From the NCBI GenBank assembly GCA_002306975.1, contig DBTI01000100.1, positions 1 through 8,031 of the forward strand: a DNA stretch of 8,031 nt. The letters run 5' to 3'. This document shows positions 1 to 6,788 of the stretch, piece after piece. Below the pieces are notes generated by a model. That model did no database searches, was not told the DNA's origin, and was given only the letters and a program-made list of their open reading frames with translations. The translations under genes were made by a program, and so were the position numbers. The DNA comes from Ruminococcaceae bacterium UBA1320. Its GTDB lineage: Bacteria > Bacillota > Clostridia > Oscillospirales > Ethanoligenentaceae. Positions within the stretch are counted from its first letter, which is position 1. Each line of letters opens with the position of its first letter.

Positions 1-848
1 TGGGAAAGTTCAATATCATCAAACCCCATGACCTCAATATCTTCTGGCACACGCAGCCCGGCCATATGAAGTTCTTTAATCACACCGATCGCGATTAAAT
101 CGCTACCGGCCATGATTGCGGTGAAATCCACCTTATCCTCCAGCAGTTTGCGGGTGATGCTCGCGCCGTATTCAATTGAAAAATCGCCAAAATGTACTAG
201 CTCTGTAAGATATTCGAGATTTGCTTCCGCCAATCCTCTGCGGTACCCTTCAAAGCGTTGTGCGGCGCCGGAAACACCGGCATTTCCGTCAAGATATACG
301 ATTCGCTTATTTCCTCCTCCGATAAGATAACGGACTTCCATAAGCGAACCCTGAATATTATCGCCGCTGATACTTGCATCACACAGATAATTGTCAAAAT
401 TACGTCCAATCGAAACCAGAGGAATATGATATTCTTTATACTCAGAAAGAAACTCTTCGTTGCTGACACCGGAGCAAAGAATCACGCCGTCAACCCGTTT
501 ATCAACCATAGATAGAAGCTGCACCTTTTCCTTGTCTGAATTATAGTCGGAATTGCACAGGATCATAGAATAATCATGAAGGTCAAGGTAGTTACTCACC
601 CCTCGAATAATTTTAGGATAAAACAGGTTGGATACGTCGGGTATGATTAAGCCGACTAAGCCCGAACGTGAAGTTGCAACACTTCTGGCAAGCATATTGG
701 GGCGATAATTTAGTTCCTGAATCACCTTTTTGATACGCTGCTTTGTCTCTTCGCCCACACCTTCTGATTTATCGTTGATTACTCGAGAGATAGTAGCTTT
801 GGATACACCACAGATTCGCGCAATATCTGAAATGCTATATGTCGACAT
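1..848 (-). CDS. LacI-family transcriptional regulator, C-terminus cut by the window edge
   Basis: This is a DNA-binding repressor or activator that responds to a sugar-like effector. The 282 codons present read without interruption from an ATG at 846-848. The N-terminal helix-turn-helix has the family pattern SDIARICGVSKATISRVIND (residues 7-26), followed by the hinge region NYRPNMLARSVATSRSG (47-63) and the start of the effector domain at GLVGLIIPDVSNLFYP (63-78). The periplasmic-binding-like core continues through LVSIGRN (144-150), the G-rich turn near 177-179, QRFEGYRRGL (197-206) and the late motif VMGFDDIELS (273-282). Family members are about 330-345 residues, so some 50-60 C-terminal residues lie outside the window. 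A strong AGGAGG site (859-864) sits 10 bases before the ATG, which fixes the start. The gene follows the ARH fusion gene on the same strand and has its own promoter, so it is the likely local regulator of this locus. The effector is unknown. Confidence 0.95.
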   Translation of the reverse strand, partial: MSTYSISDIARICGVSKATISRVINDKSEGVGEETKQRIKKVIQELNYRPNMLARSVATSRSGLVGLIIPDVSNLFYPKIIRGVSNYLDLHDYSMILCNSDYNSDKEKVQLLSMVDKRVDGVILCSGVSNEEFLSEYKEYHIPLVSIGRNFDNYLCDASISGDNIQGSLMEVRYLIGGGNKRIVYLDGNAGVSGAAQRFEGYRRGLAEANLEYLTELVHFGDFSIEYGASITRKLLEDKVDFTAIMAGSDLIAIGVIKELHMAGLRVPEDIEVMGFDDIELS

Positions 849-877
849 TTTGCTTCGACCTCCTTTTTGCTGCTCCG

Positions 878-906
878 ATTATAACTCTTCTACCGGTTTT
901 ACACAA
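878..906 (-). promoter_or_regulatory. Sigma-A-type promoter of the LacI-family gene
   Basis: On the minus strand a perfect TATAAT (878-883) lies 17 bases downstream of TTGTGT (901-906), a partial -35 match (TTG conserved). The -10 box ends 29 bases before the start codon, leaving room for a short leader with the AGGAGG site. The spacer contains AAAACCGGTAG, with the palindrome ACCGGT centred on CG as in many LacI-family operators. This allows autoregulation, but the symmetry beyond six bases is poor. The promoter call rests on the -10 box and spacing only. Confidence 0.65.
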
Positions 907-1042
907 GAATGTTTTGCAGAAAAAGCTATTTATGGCATATTTGGCATCTGAATCCGAGAAATAGAGAAGTAGAAACGACCGGCCGACTAGATTGACTGAA
1001 GTGCAATCCAAACAGTGCGCTTTTTACCCAACTGGAACACAG
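907..1042. other. Gap between the ARH fusion gene and the LacI promoter, no clear terminator
   Basis: Together with the promoter and leader at 849-906 this forms a 194-base non-coding gap. Just after the fusion gene's stop, the minus strand has a weak AACTG/CAGTT stem of 5 bp (about 1030-1044) followed by GGGTAAAAAG, not a run of T. I see no convincing intrinsic terminator, so read-through from the upstream operon into the regulator gene is possible. Confidence 0.4.
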
Positions 1043-3163
1043 TTACGTCAGGGCAGTTGTGTATTCTTCTATCAGGAAATCACCATACGCGGTTCTGCCC
1101 ATACTGATGGAGCCGCAGCCGTACATACCATACGAAAAGCTGTCATCGTACGCACCAAGCAGCGGTCTGCCGTCAACAAACAAAGTAATATCATTTTTAA
1201 TCGCCACTAATCTTAGCGAATATTCTTTTTCAAGTTCCCAATTGAATTCTATTTCAGCGATTTTAGTGAAACCAAAATCATTTTTATAAATTGAAAGAGT
1301 GCCGTCTTTATCCAACCCGGCGGCATAGCCGCGCATTGCACCCTGTGCGCGAATCAGGATCAAATGATTGTCTCCGTTGATCGGAGTAATTTTGGAGGTA
1401 ACACTGTAATCAGTTGCATAATAGTTGCCGGCGTAAGCAAATGCGGGGTCGCAGCGCATCAGCATCAGTTTGCCATTCTCTTTGCTCCACGCTCCGTGAT
1501 CAATAGAAAACGGAGTAATTGTGCCGAATTCATTGCGCTGCTTTGCAATCGAAACGGAATACTTGCTTTTGCCAGTGATACGGAACTCATCCAGGTACAA
1601 AGCCCCGAGTGTCTTCGACTTTGCCGGTGAATACCCTTCGATTACAATGCCCACTTCGTCAATTAAATCCCCGTCAACGTCAGGAATTGTAAAACTGATA
1701 TCCATCCATTCGCCCTGTATCAATTTCACGTAGCCTTGCAGGTGGTCCTGCTTGTCGCTCATCGTGCGTACATATGGCGCAACTCCTAAAAGTTCCCAGC
1801 CGTTCCACTGGTCTAAATAAAGCTTCATTGAAACTGTTTGTCCGGAATAAACAGTCGGGGAGAACACAGGGCTGTACCGCTCGTCAGAGAACTCATCCCG
1901 GCGGTAGAACGGCTTATAATAAAGCTTGCATTGATTGCCGCGGACCATGCGGTCCACAATAACTTTTAAAGCCCCTGTGCCGCTGTACGCTTTTTCTGTT
2001 GTGTGCTGTGCTGTGCAGAAAAAGGGATCGGATACGCGCATATTATGGGTAGAACCGGGTAGCTCAAAGTCAAAATGAATTTCGTTGGGTTTATTGCTTA
2101 ACGCAAGATCCTGCGGGGGCTCTATCCCATTATTACGGTAGCCAAGAAGCGCTATGCTTTTTACGTAAGTCGGTATGTCAAGAATATTCAAGTAGCCGGA
2201 AATTCCCGACAGCACAATGCCGTCATTAATCGGATTCCTGTATTTTTTAGGCAAAGCGTCAATGCCGCAGGCTACCCCTAAAATGGTTCCTACATTGCCG
2301 GCGTTGCAGTCGGTATCCCAAGAGCACATGGTTGCAATTTCAATCGTTCTGGCGAAATCACCGTTCCCGTAGAGCATTGACAGTACACAGACCCCTGCAT
2401 TTGGAATGATGTGGCATACTCCGCCGTATTTATCGTATCCCCAGTCTTTTACGAGCATCTGATAGCAGTCACGGAAGTTGTCGGGGTATTCCCTGTGAAA
2501 CGCAATAACTGCCTGTGCAACTGCATAATACGTACTTGTGTTGGGGATTTCAGCTAAGCCGGCATCGATAATTTGATTGATATCTGCAGTTTCAAAGGCT
2601 TTTGAAATGCAAGCACACATGAACCGCGCCCCGCAGAGGCCTTCTCCGTCATGGGACACGCTTGCAGCCATCTCCCCTGCATCTGCCGCTCCTTTGGGGT
2701 CACACGGATGAATCAATCCCCATGTATCAATAAAAATTTGTCCGCCGATCTGTTCAGCCAAGGTTTTGCCGTTCTGTTGAACAGAGCCTGACTGCGGAGC
2801 CTGAATCCCGTTTTTTAAATTGAGGTAAGCGGTGTGTTCGGTACTGATTCCGTAGCCGCCCCACCAGAACATTCCCACTCCTTCCCGGGCATAGTTCAAC
2901 CAGGCACGGGCTACGTCCTGCGCCTGTAACGGACGGTCCTTTGCGTCATCAAGCAAAGCTCTTAAAAAGTACACCGGTCCGTTCACATCATCATCTGCGG
3001 CGAAATTTTTGAACTCCTTTACGTATTCGTTGATCTCACCGTAAGTATTCAAAATGCGGTCATACGACCATATCGTAGGTTCCACCGGTGCACCAAGCCG
3101 AATTCCAATATTCATACCTAAAAACCCGGAATAAACCTTTTTAAGATAATTATTTGGTATCAC
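1043..3163 (-). CDS. ADP-ribosylglycohydrolase-like domain fused to two probable beta-sandwich domains (706 aa)
   Basis: Residues 1-345 form an ADP-ribosylglycohydrolase-type all-helical domain: GFLGMNIGIRLGAPVE (13-28), the acidic cluster AADDD (55-59), HDGEGLCGARF (171-181), VCHIIPNAGVCVLSMLYG (249-266) and the C-terminal metal motif WDTDCNAGNVGTILG (282-296). The family hydrolyses glycosidic bonds to ADP-ribose or related ribosides using two Mg ions. Residues 360-530 look like a galactose-binding or CBM-like sandwich (AYSGTGALKV at 392-401, GEWMDISFTIPDV at 484-496, GALYLDEFRITG at 520-531). Residues 545-706 look like a concanavalin A/LamG or DUF1080-like domain (GAWSKENGKL at 557-566, ending GDFLIEEY at 694-701). 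These two calls are from sequence style only. There is no signal peptide, so the protein should be cytosolic. Compared with the neighbouring 328-residue enzyme, the GD of the first motif is missing and Thr after DxD is Cys286. The start is GTG, chosen because AGGGGG lies 7 bases upstream and the first ARH motif begins at once. The true substrate is unknown. Confidence 0.85.
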   Translation of the reverse strand: MIPNNYLKKVYSGFLGMNIGIRLGAPVEPTIWSYDRILNTYGEINEYVKEFKNFAADDDVNGPVYFLRALLDDAKDRPLQAQDVARAWLNYAREGVGMFWWGGYGISTEHTAYLNLKNGIQAPQSGSVQQNGKTLAEQIGGQIFIDTWGLIHPCDPKGAADAGEMAASVSHDGEGLCGARFMCACISKAFETADINQIIDAGLAEIPNTSTYYAVAQAVIAFHREYPDNFRDCYQMLVKDWGYDKYGGVCHIIPNAGVCVLSMLYGNGDFARTIEIATMCSWDTDCNAGNVGTILGVACGIDALPKKYRNPINDGIVLSGISGYLNILDIPTYVKSIALLGYRNNGIEPPQDLALSNKPNEIHFDFELPGSTHNMRVSDPFFCTAQHTTEKAYSGTGALKVIVDRMVRGNQCKLYYKPFYRRDEFSDERYSPVFSPTVYSGQTVSMKLYLDQWNGWELLGVAPYVRTMSDKQDHLQGYVKLIQGEWMDISFTIPDVDGDLIDEVGIVIEGYSPAKSKTLGALYLDEFRITGKSKYSVSIAKQRNEFGTITPFSIDHGAWSKENGKLMLMRCDPAFAYAGNYYATDYSVTSKITPINGDNHLILIRAQGAMRGYAAGLDKDGTLSIYKNDFGFTKIAEIEFNWELEKEYSLRLVAIKNDITLFVDGRPLLGAYDDSFSYGMYGCGSISMGRTAYGDFLIEEYTTALT

Positions 3164-3170
3164 GGAGCAT

Positions 3171-3176
3171 CCCCCT
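3171..3176 (-). promoter_or_regulatory. Ribosome binding site that fixes a GTG start
   Basis: AGGGGG on the minus strand, 7 bases before the GTG at 3161-3163. An ATG at 3168-3170 directly after this site is out of frame with the 706-residue protein and has no room for a binding site. The next in-frame Met lies inside the first conserved motif. The GTG is therefore the best start. Confidence 0.7.
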
Positions 3177-3205
3177 ATTATTTAAAATCAATTTTGTATC
3201 ATAAT

Positions 3206-3223
3206 AGCAACATCGTAATTGCT
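3206..3223. promoter_or_regulatory. Operator-like 18-bp palindrome, candidate LacI-family binding site
   Basis: The plus strand reads AGCAACATCGTAATTGCT. The arms AGCAA/TTGCT match perfectly and the centre is CG (3214-3215); the half-sites agree at 6 of 9 positions. Length and central CG are typical of LacI-family operators. It lies 12-29 bases downstream of the TATAAT box at 3235-3240, where a bound repressor would block transcription into the ARH fusion gene. The nearby LacI-family protein is the obvious candidate, but no second copy was found in the window to confirm it. Confidence 0.4.
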
Positions 3224-3234
3224 TTTTATTCCAT

Positions 3235-3263
3235 ATTATAATTCATTAGCCTATTCGTCAGAA
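3235..3263 (-). promoter_or_regulatory. Possible internal promoter before the ARH fusion gene
   Basis: The minus strand carries a perfect TATAAT (3235-3240). With a 17-base spacer the -35 position is TTCTGA (3258-3263), a poor match of three bases to the consensus, and it overlaps the hairpin loop. The region is AT-rich, so the -10 could be chance. The operator-like palindrome just downstream supports a regulated promoter. Confidence 0.35.
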
Positions 3264-3278
3264 AACGAATAGGCTAAT
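3245..3278 (-). terminator. Perfect 14-bp intercistronic hairpin, attenuator or RNA-stabilising stem
   Basis: Arms 3245-3258 and 3265-3278 are exact inverted repeats (ATTAGCCTATTCGT / ACGAATAGGCTAAT) around a 6-base loop. The stem begins about ten bases after the TAG of the 328-residue ARH gene. No T-run follows it on either strand (GAATTATAAT comes next on the minus strand), so it is not a textbook intrinsic terminator. It may act as a partial terminator, or protect the 3' end of the transporter and ARH message from exonucleases. As an inverted repeat it could also bind protein. The stem is certain; its role is not. Confidence 0.6.
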
Positions 3279-3288
3279 CCCAATTAAA

Positions 3289-4275
3289 CTACTTGATTAG
3301 TTCTGCCAGCTTCTGTGCACGGTCGAAAATATCAATACCCTTCGTAAAGCTAAGGCAGGTGCCGGATGGATAGCGTGTCTTTTGCAGCCATGCGTCCGGA
3401 ATTCCCTTCGCACCGAATTTCGCGCCGAGAACCGCGCCTGCGATCGCGCCGATGGTATCTGCATCACGGCCAAAGTTGCCTGCTAAAATCACACCTGACT
3501 TAAAGCTCTCATGGGAAAGCTTTAAGACACCGAACGCCTCTGATACAGCCTCCGGTACCGATGCGCGATAAACTGAGAACATTTCGTTATGCAGCGGCAT
3601 CCACGCCAAAGAAATATCACCATTTGCATCGTCAACTATTTTGAAAGCACGCTTCAACGTAGCATGAAACCATGAGTCCTGCGGCGCGAGTTTTAAAACC
3701 GCGTCAAGAATTTCATCTATTTCCGCATCAACCATTGCAAGAGAGACAGCGACCGCTACTGCTTGCGCCCCCCAAATGCCGTCAGCATAATGGCTGATAG
3801 CAGCATCGGTGGCAGCAATTTTTGCTGCCCGTTCTGGGTCGCCCGCGCATAAAATGCCGATTGGGCCAGACCGCATTGCTGCACCGTCGCTGCAGGAATA
3901 CGCATTAAACTTGCCTGATTCCGGCGGGCGTAAGCCGCGGCGCAAATTGTTTGCTGCTTCGGTCTCACTTGCGCCGCCCCGTTTTAGCTCGTCCATTGTC
4001 GCGACATGCTTTAACCACATTTCCACAATATCATCAGATGTTGGGTCGCCCTTACATTGAATTAAAGTTTCTGCAGTTAGTAATGCAAACTCTGTGTCAT
4101 CCGTACTCCAAGAAGCACCCTTATTAAAGTCGGTCGTAATACCATAATCTCTTTGATTTTCCGGGCCTCTTGCCGCGTCCCCAAACGAGTCTCCAATGGC
4201 AAGCCCGCAAAGTGAGCCAATGGCTTTGTCTACTGCGATATCTTTGTGATACACGAGGTATTCTCTGGTTAACAT
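3289..4275 (-). CDS. ADP-ribosylglycohydrolase family protein, canonical active site (328 aa)
   Basis: This is a cytosolic enzyme of the DraG/ARH fold, a single domain of normal family length. The motifs are in the expected order: GLAIGDSFG (24-32), STDDTE (57-62, first metal-binding acidic motif), SDGAAMRSGPIG (129-140), SHYADG (161-166) and GNFGRDADTIGAIAGA (266-281, with D271, D273 and T274 in the metal-ligand positions). It should therefore be catalytically active as a two-Mg glycohydrolase. The known family removes ADP-ribose from protein Arg or Ser or cleaves related ribosides. In a sugar-transport operon the substrate is more likely a small imported glycoside or nucleoside-like compound (inference). 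The ATG start has an AAAGGA-type binding site (about 4283-4289), and the gene begins 42 bases after the solute-binding protein stop, so it is co-transcribed with it. The next gene is a larger, divergent relative. Confidence 0.92.
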   Translation of the reverse strand: MLTREYLVYHKDIAVDKAIGSLCGLAIGDSFGDAARGPENQRDYGITTDFNKGASWSTDDTEFALLTAETLIQCKGDPTSDDIVEMWLKHVATMDELKRGGASETEAANNLRRGLRPPESGKFNAYSCSDGAAMRSGPIGILCAGDPERAAKIAATDAAISHYADGIWGAQAVAVAVSLAMVDAEIDEILDAVLKLAPQDSWFHATLKRAFKIVDDANGDISLAWMPLHNEMFSVYRASVPEAVSEAFGVLKLSHESFKSGVILAGNFGRDADTIGAIAGAVLGAKFGAKGIPDAWLQKTRYPSGTCLSFTKGIDIFDRAQKLAELIK

Positions 4276-4317
4276 ACTAATTTCCTTTCACAATTCCACT
4301 GCACATGAATTCGTTTA

Positions 4318-5814
4318 TTATTTAATAACTGTATTTGCGTATTCAGTAATTTCTTTACCGCCAAGTTTATTCCATTGATTTACAAAATCTCCAAATGTGT
4401 CAATACTCTTTTTGCCGCTGATCACATCCGCCGTGTACTCCAGGTACAATGCCTGGCAGGCATCCCAATTTGTTGTTTGTTGGTCCGGCATTACAAAGGT
4501 ATTGTCGTAGGTATTGTACTTTTTCACCATATCCAAAGCACTTAATGCAGAAGCCGGGTAGTATGGTGTTTTTTCAGAAAGCGGAGTTGTCGGATTAAAC
4601 GTTGCAATCGACTCATGGAATCTTGGATACCATTGTGCGAATTTGTCTGTCAAAACAATCTTATTGCCGTCAATCTTGTACTCTTCGTCATTGTAGCCGA
4701 GTTTGTCGAGCAGCTGTCCTTCCGGAGAAGCCATATACTCAAGAACTGCAAACGCAACATCCTTATTCTTGGAGTCTGCAGCGATTGCCCAACCGCGTGA
4801 TTCTTTGCTGACATCACTTGGCGTATAGCCCTGTGCAACGCCCTTTGCCGGCGGAAGTACGGTTAGTGCCGAGCCGGCCCCGTTTTGCGCAGTCATCTTA
4901 TTGTCATATACCTTGATAACCGCGCCTTGTGTACCTGACACAACTCCTACTTTTCCGTCATAGAATGCTTTTTCCTTCGTGTCCCATTTTTGGGTAAGGT
5001 AGGTATTGTCCAGCAGGCCTTCTTTATAGAGCTTTGCATAGAAGGCTAATTTCGCTTTTTCGCCATCGGACACTTTGCTGTAAATGTATTTTCCGTCGCT
5101 GCCTTTTACCCATGTTTGTGTAACACCAAAGGCCAGATTGAAAATAGTGTCAATTTCAGATAGATCATTCGGAACTGTAATTGCTGCCGATAGCTTGAAC
5201 TTTTCTTTTAATTCCTTTAAAAACGCTGTGTAATTTTCTATCGATGGGTCTGCCTGTAACGCTGCGCCTGTTTTGCATTGGGTGAGCCAATCGGTACGAA
5301 TGACCGGAACTTTGGTACGATCCGGTGATAGCCACATTAAGTAAGGGTAATTTTTAATTCTTTCATTATTATATGGCTGCATCATTGCTTTCACATAAGT
5401 GGATCCATTAATATAAGGAGTTAAGTCCTCAAGAATCTTTTGTGTGATTGCGAACTGATAATCACCGCCCTGGAAATACATGAGATCCGGAATTGTGCCG
5501 CTCTGGAGAGAAAGCGCCATCGTATCGGAATAGGTACCATCCTGCATCGGAACCATTTTAATGGTAACTTCTCTTCCTAATTTCTTTGAGACCCCTTCCC
5601 CGACTGATTTCAGAAGTTTAATGGTTACCGCATCGTCGGCCGGCATGTCCTTGGCCATCATTGTTAGAGTAACCGGCTCTGTGGACGCTGATGCTGCTGC
5701 CTGGCTGACTGTTGCTGCGGAACTGCTGCCGGAAGCGGCTTCCTGCTTTGAGCAACCCACAAATAAACTGCTCACCATAACTGCACAAAGTATGAATGCT
5801 AGAATTCTTTTCAT
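4318..5814 (-). CDS. Extracellular solute-binding lipoprotein of a CUT1/Lpl-type ABC transporter (498 aa)
   Basis: This is the receptor that captures the substrate outside the membrane and hands it to the two permeases encoded just upstream. The N-terminus MKRILAFILCAVMVSSLFVG is a signal peptide ending in a lipobox-like FVGC, with Cys21 as the lipidated residue; Phe at -3 is less usual than Leu. A Ser/Ala-rich linker follows (about 24-45), then the binding body from about residue 46. It contains GTIPDLMYFQGGDY (106-119) and a late RGWAIAADSKNKDVAFAVLEYMA-type segment typical of family 1 binding proteins. The length of about 500 residues fits the LplA/YtcQ-like group, which bind oligosaccharides or related compounds. 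The start is the ATG at 5812-5814. A TTG five codons earlier is in frame, but using it would translate the GGGAGGA binding site itself. The gene lies 74 bases after the second permease, with a hairpin between. The substrate is unknown. Confidence 0.93.
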   Translation of the reverse strand: MKRILAFILCAVMVSSLFVGCSKQEAASGSSSAATVSQAAASASTEPVTLTMMAKDMPADDAVTIKLLKSVGEGVSKKLGREVTIKMVPMQDGTYSDTMALSLQSGTIPDLMYFQGGDYQFAITQKILEDLTPYINGSTYVKAMMQPYNNERIKNYPYLMWLSPDRTKVPVIRTDWLTQCKTGAALQADPSIENYTAFLKELKEKFKLSAAITVPNDLSEIDTIFNLAFGVTQTWVKGSDGKYIYSKVSDGEKAKLAFYAKLYKEGLLDNTYLTQKWDTKEKAFYDGKVGVVSGTQGAVIKVYDNKMTAQNGAGSALTVLPPAKGVAQGYTPSDVSKESRGWAIAADSKNKDVAFAVLEYMASPEGQLLDKLGYNDEEYKIDGNKIVLTDKFAQWYPRFHESIATFNPTTPLSEKTPYYPASALSALDMVKKYNTYDNTFVMPDQQTTNWDACQALYLEYTADVISGKKSIDTFGDFVNQWNKLGGKEITEYANTVIK

Positions 5815-5820
5815 CTTTTT

Positions 5821-5827
5821 TCCTCCC
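5821..5827 (-). promoter_or_regulatory. Ribosome binding site that sets the solute-binding protein start
   Basis: GGGAGGA on the minus strand, 6 bases before the ATG at 5812-5814. It excludes the in-frame TTG at 5827-5829, which would place the site inside the coding sequence. Confidence 0.85.
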
Positions 5828-5845
5828 AATAAACTAATTTTATAA

Positions 5846-5865
5846 TAACCGCTGAATTGCGGTTA
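5846..5865 (-). other. Intercistronic hairpin between permease and binding-protein genes
   Basis: TAACCGC (5846-5852) and GCGGTTA (5859-5865) pair perfectly over 7 bp around a 6-base loop. An AT-rich stretch follows on the minus strand (TTATAAAATTAGTTTATT) before the binding site. There is no clean T-run, so termination would be weak at most. Stems here often stabilise the downstream part of transporter messages so that binding protein is made in excess; that role is inferred. It could also be a protein-binding inverted repeat. Confidence 0.5.
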
Positions 5866-5888
5866 GAAGCACGTGGTTTTCAATACAA

Positions 5889-6773
5889 CTACTCTTTCAC
5901 ACCGCCGGATAATACGCCGCTTGTGTAGTGTTTTAGGATGACCGGATAAATCATCAAAATCGGAACCATCGCAATGACGATGGTCGCCGCTTTCAGCGAA
6001 CCGTTATCCAACTTAGCAATTGCGTTATTGGCAAACAGATTTGACGCGCCGACCAAAACCTGAGAGTCTGAATTGATCACAAACTGACGCAGCAAAACCT
6101 GTAAAACGGTATTTTTTTTGCTGGATAAGTACACACTGGATTTGAAGAATTCATTCCAGCGGAATACCCCATAGAACATTCCAACCGTCAAAAGGGGAAT
6201 TTTGCTGAGAGGGATCATAATCTTAAATAAAATGCTCATATGCCCTGCACCGTCTATTGTCGCAGCTTCAATGAGAGATTCGGGGACATCCTCAAAGAAT
6301 CTCATTAAAATAATCAGGTAATAAACATTTACACTCTTATAAATTACCATAGCCCACAGATTGTCCATCAACCCGATATGTTTCATGACGAAATATTCCT
6401 GCACAATACCGGGTTCGAAAATCATTACGATGATTAAGAAGTACATGATTACTTTTTTACCCACAAGACCATGTCTTGTCAGAACATAAGCCGTGCTTGA
6501 TGTCAAAAGAATATTAAAAGTAACGCCCACCACAGTGATGAAGATAGAATTGGAAATACTGCGCCACACGATATCATTGCTTAGAATCACCTTATAGTTA
6601 ATCAGTGAAAACCCCTTGGGTAAAATATCGTATCCCTGCAATTTGTTGACTAAACCCGGGTCCGAAAATGACTGCGCAAATATATTGAGGATCGGCACCA
6701 ACATAAAAAGTGCCGAAGTACAAAGGATCAGTATAATAATCAATTGAGCAAGCGAAAATTTTCTGTGTGCCAA
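5889..6773 (-). CDS. ABC transporter permease, CUT1 family, LplC/AraQ-like (294 aa)
   Basis: This is an integral membrane subunit of the sugar-type importer. It has about six hydrophobic segments (roughly 9-33, 73-98, 107-123, 138-160, 190-208 and 262-282). The cytoplasmic EAA loop, which docks the ATPase, is visible as EAATIDGAGHMSILFKIMIP (169-188), with the conserved Gly177 and terminal Pro. The C-terminal GVLSGGVKE is the ending typical of LplC/YtcP-like permeases. The start is TTG at 6771-6773, supported by AAGGAGA 7 bases upstream; no in-frame ATG fits. It starts 15 bases after the partner permease stop. A run of eight A (6112-6119, minus strand) inside the gene stays in frame here. Confidence 0.93.
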   Translation of the reverse strand: MAHRKFSLAQLIIILILCTSALFMLVPILNIFAQSFSDPGLVNKLQGYDILPKGFSLINYKVILSNDIVWRSISNSIFITVVGVTFNILLTSSTAYVLTRHGLVGKKVIMYFLIIVMIFEPGIVQEYFVMKHIGLMDNLWAMVIYKSVNVYYLIILMRFFEDVPESLIEAATIDGAGHMSILFKIMIPLSKIPLLTVGMFYGVFRWNEFFKSSVYLSSKKNTVLQVLLRQFVINSDSQVLVGASNLFANNAIAKLDNGSLKAATIVIAMVPILMIYPVILKHYTSGVLSGGVKE

Positions 6774-6780
6774 TGTATTC

Positions 6781-6787
6781 TCTCCTT
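6781..6787 (-). promoter_or_regulatory. Ribosome binding site that fixes a TTG start
   Basis: AAGGAGA on the minus strand, two bases after the upstream permease stop and 7 bases before the TTG at 6771-6773. The strength and spacing make the TTG the start of the second permease. Confidence 0.75.
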
Positions 6788-6788
6788 T

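Noticed and set aside
1028..1045. Possible terminator after the ARH fusion gene
   Set aside because: Only a 5-bp stem overlapping the stop codon, with no T-run following on the minus strand.
3168..3170. ATG as start of the 706-residue protein
   Set aside because: Out of frame with the conserved protein and directly abutting the ribosome binding site.
3206..3230. Plus-strand terminator: AGCAA/TTGCT stem followed by TTTTTATT
   Set aside because: The stem is only 5 bp with an 8-base loop, and there is no plus-strand gene upstream to terminate; the operator reading fits better.
5815..5829. TTG start five codons upstream of the solute-binding protein ATG
   Set aside because: It would place the GGGAGGA ribosome binding site inside the coding region and add residues before an otherwise typical lipoprotein signal peptide.
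5561..5845. Plus-strand open frame of 94 codons over the binding-protein start
   Set aside because: Antisense to the signal peptide and linker of a clear lipoprotein gene; composition reflects the opposite strand.
6112..6119. Run of eight A in the LplC-like permease as a frameshift
   Set aside because: The reading frame continues intact to a normal permease C-terminus, so there is no evidence of a frameshift or pseudogene.
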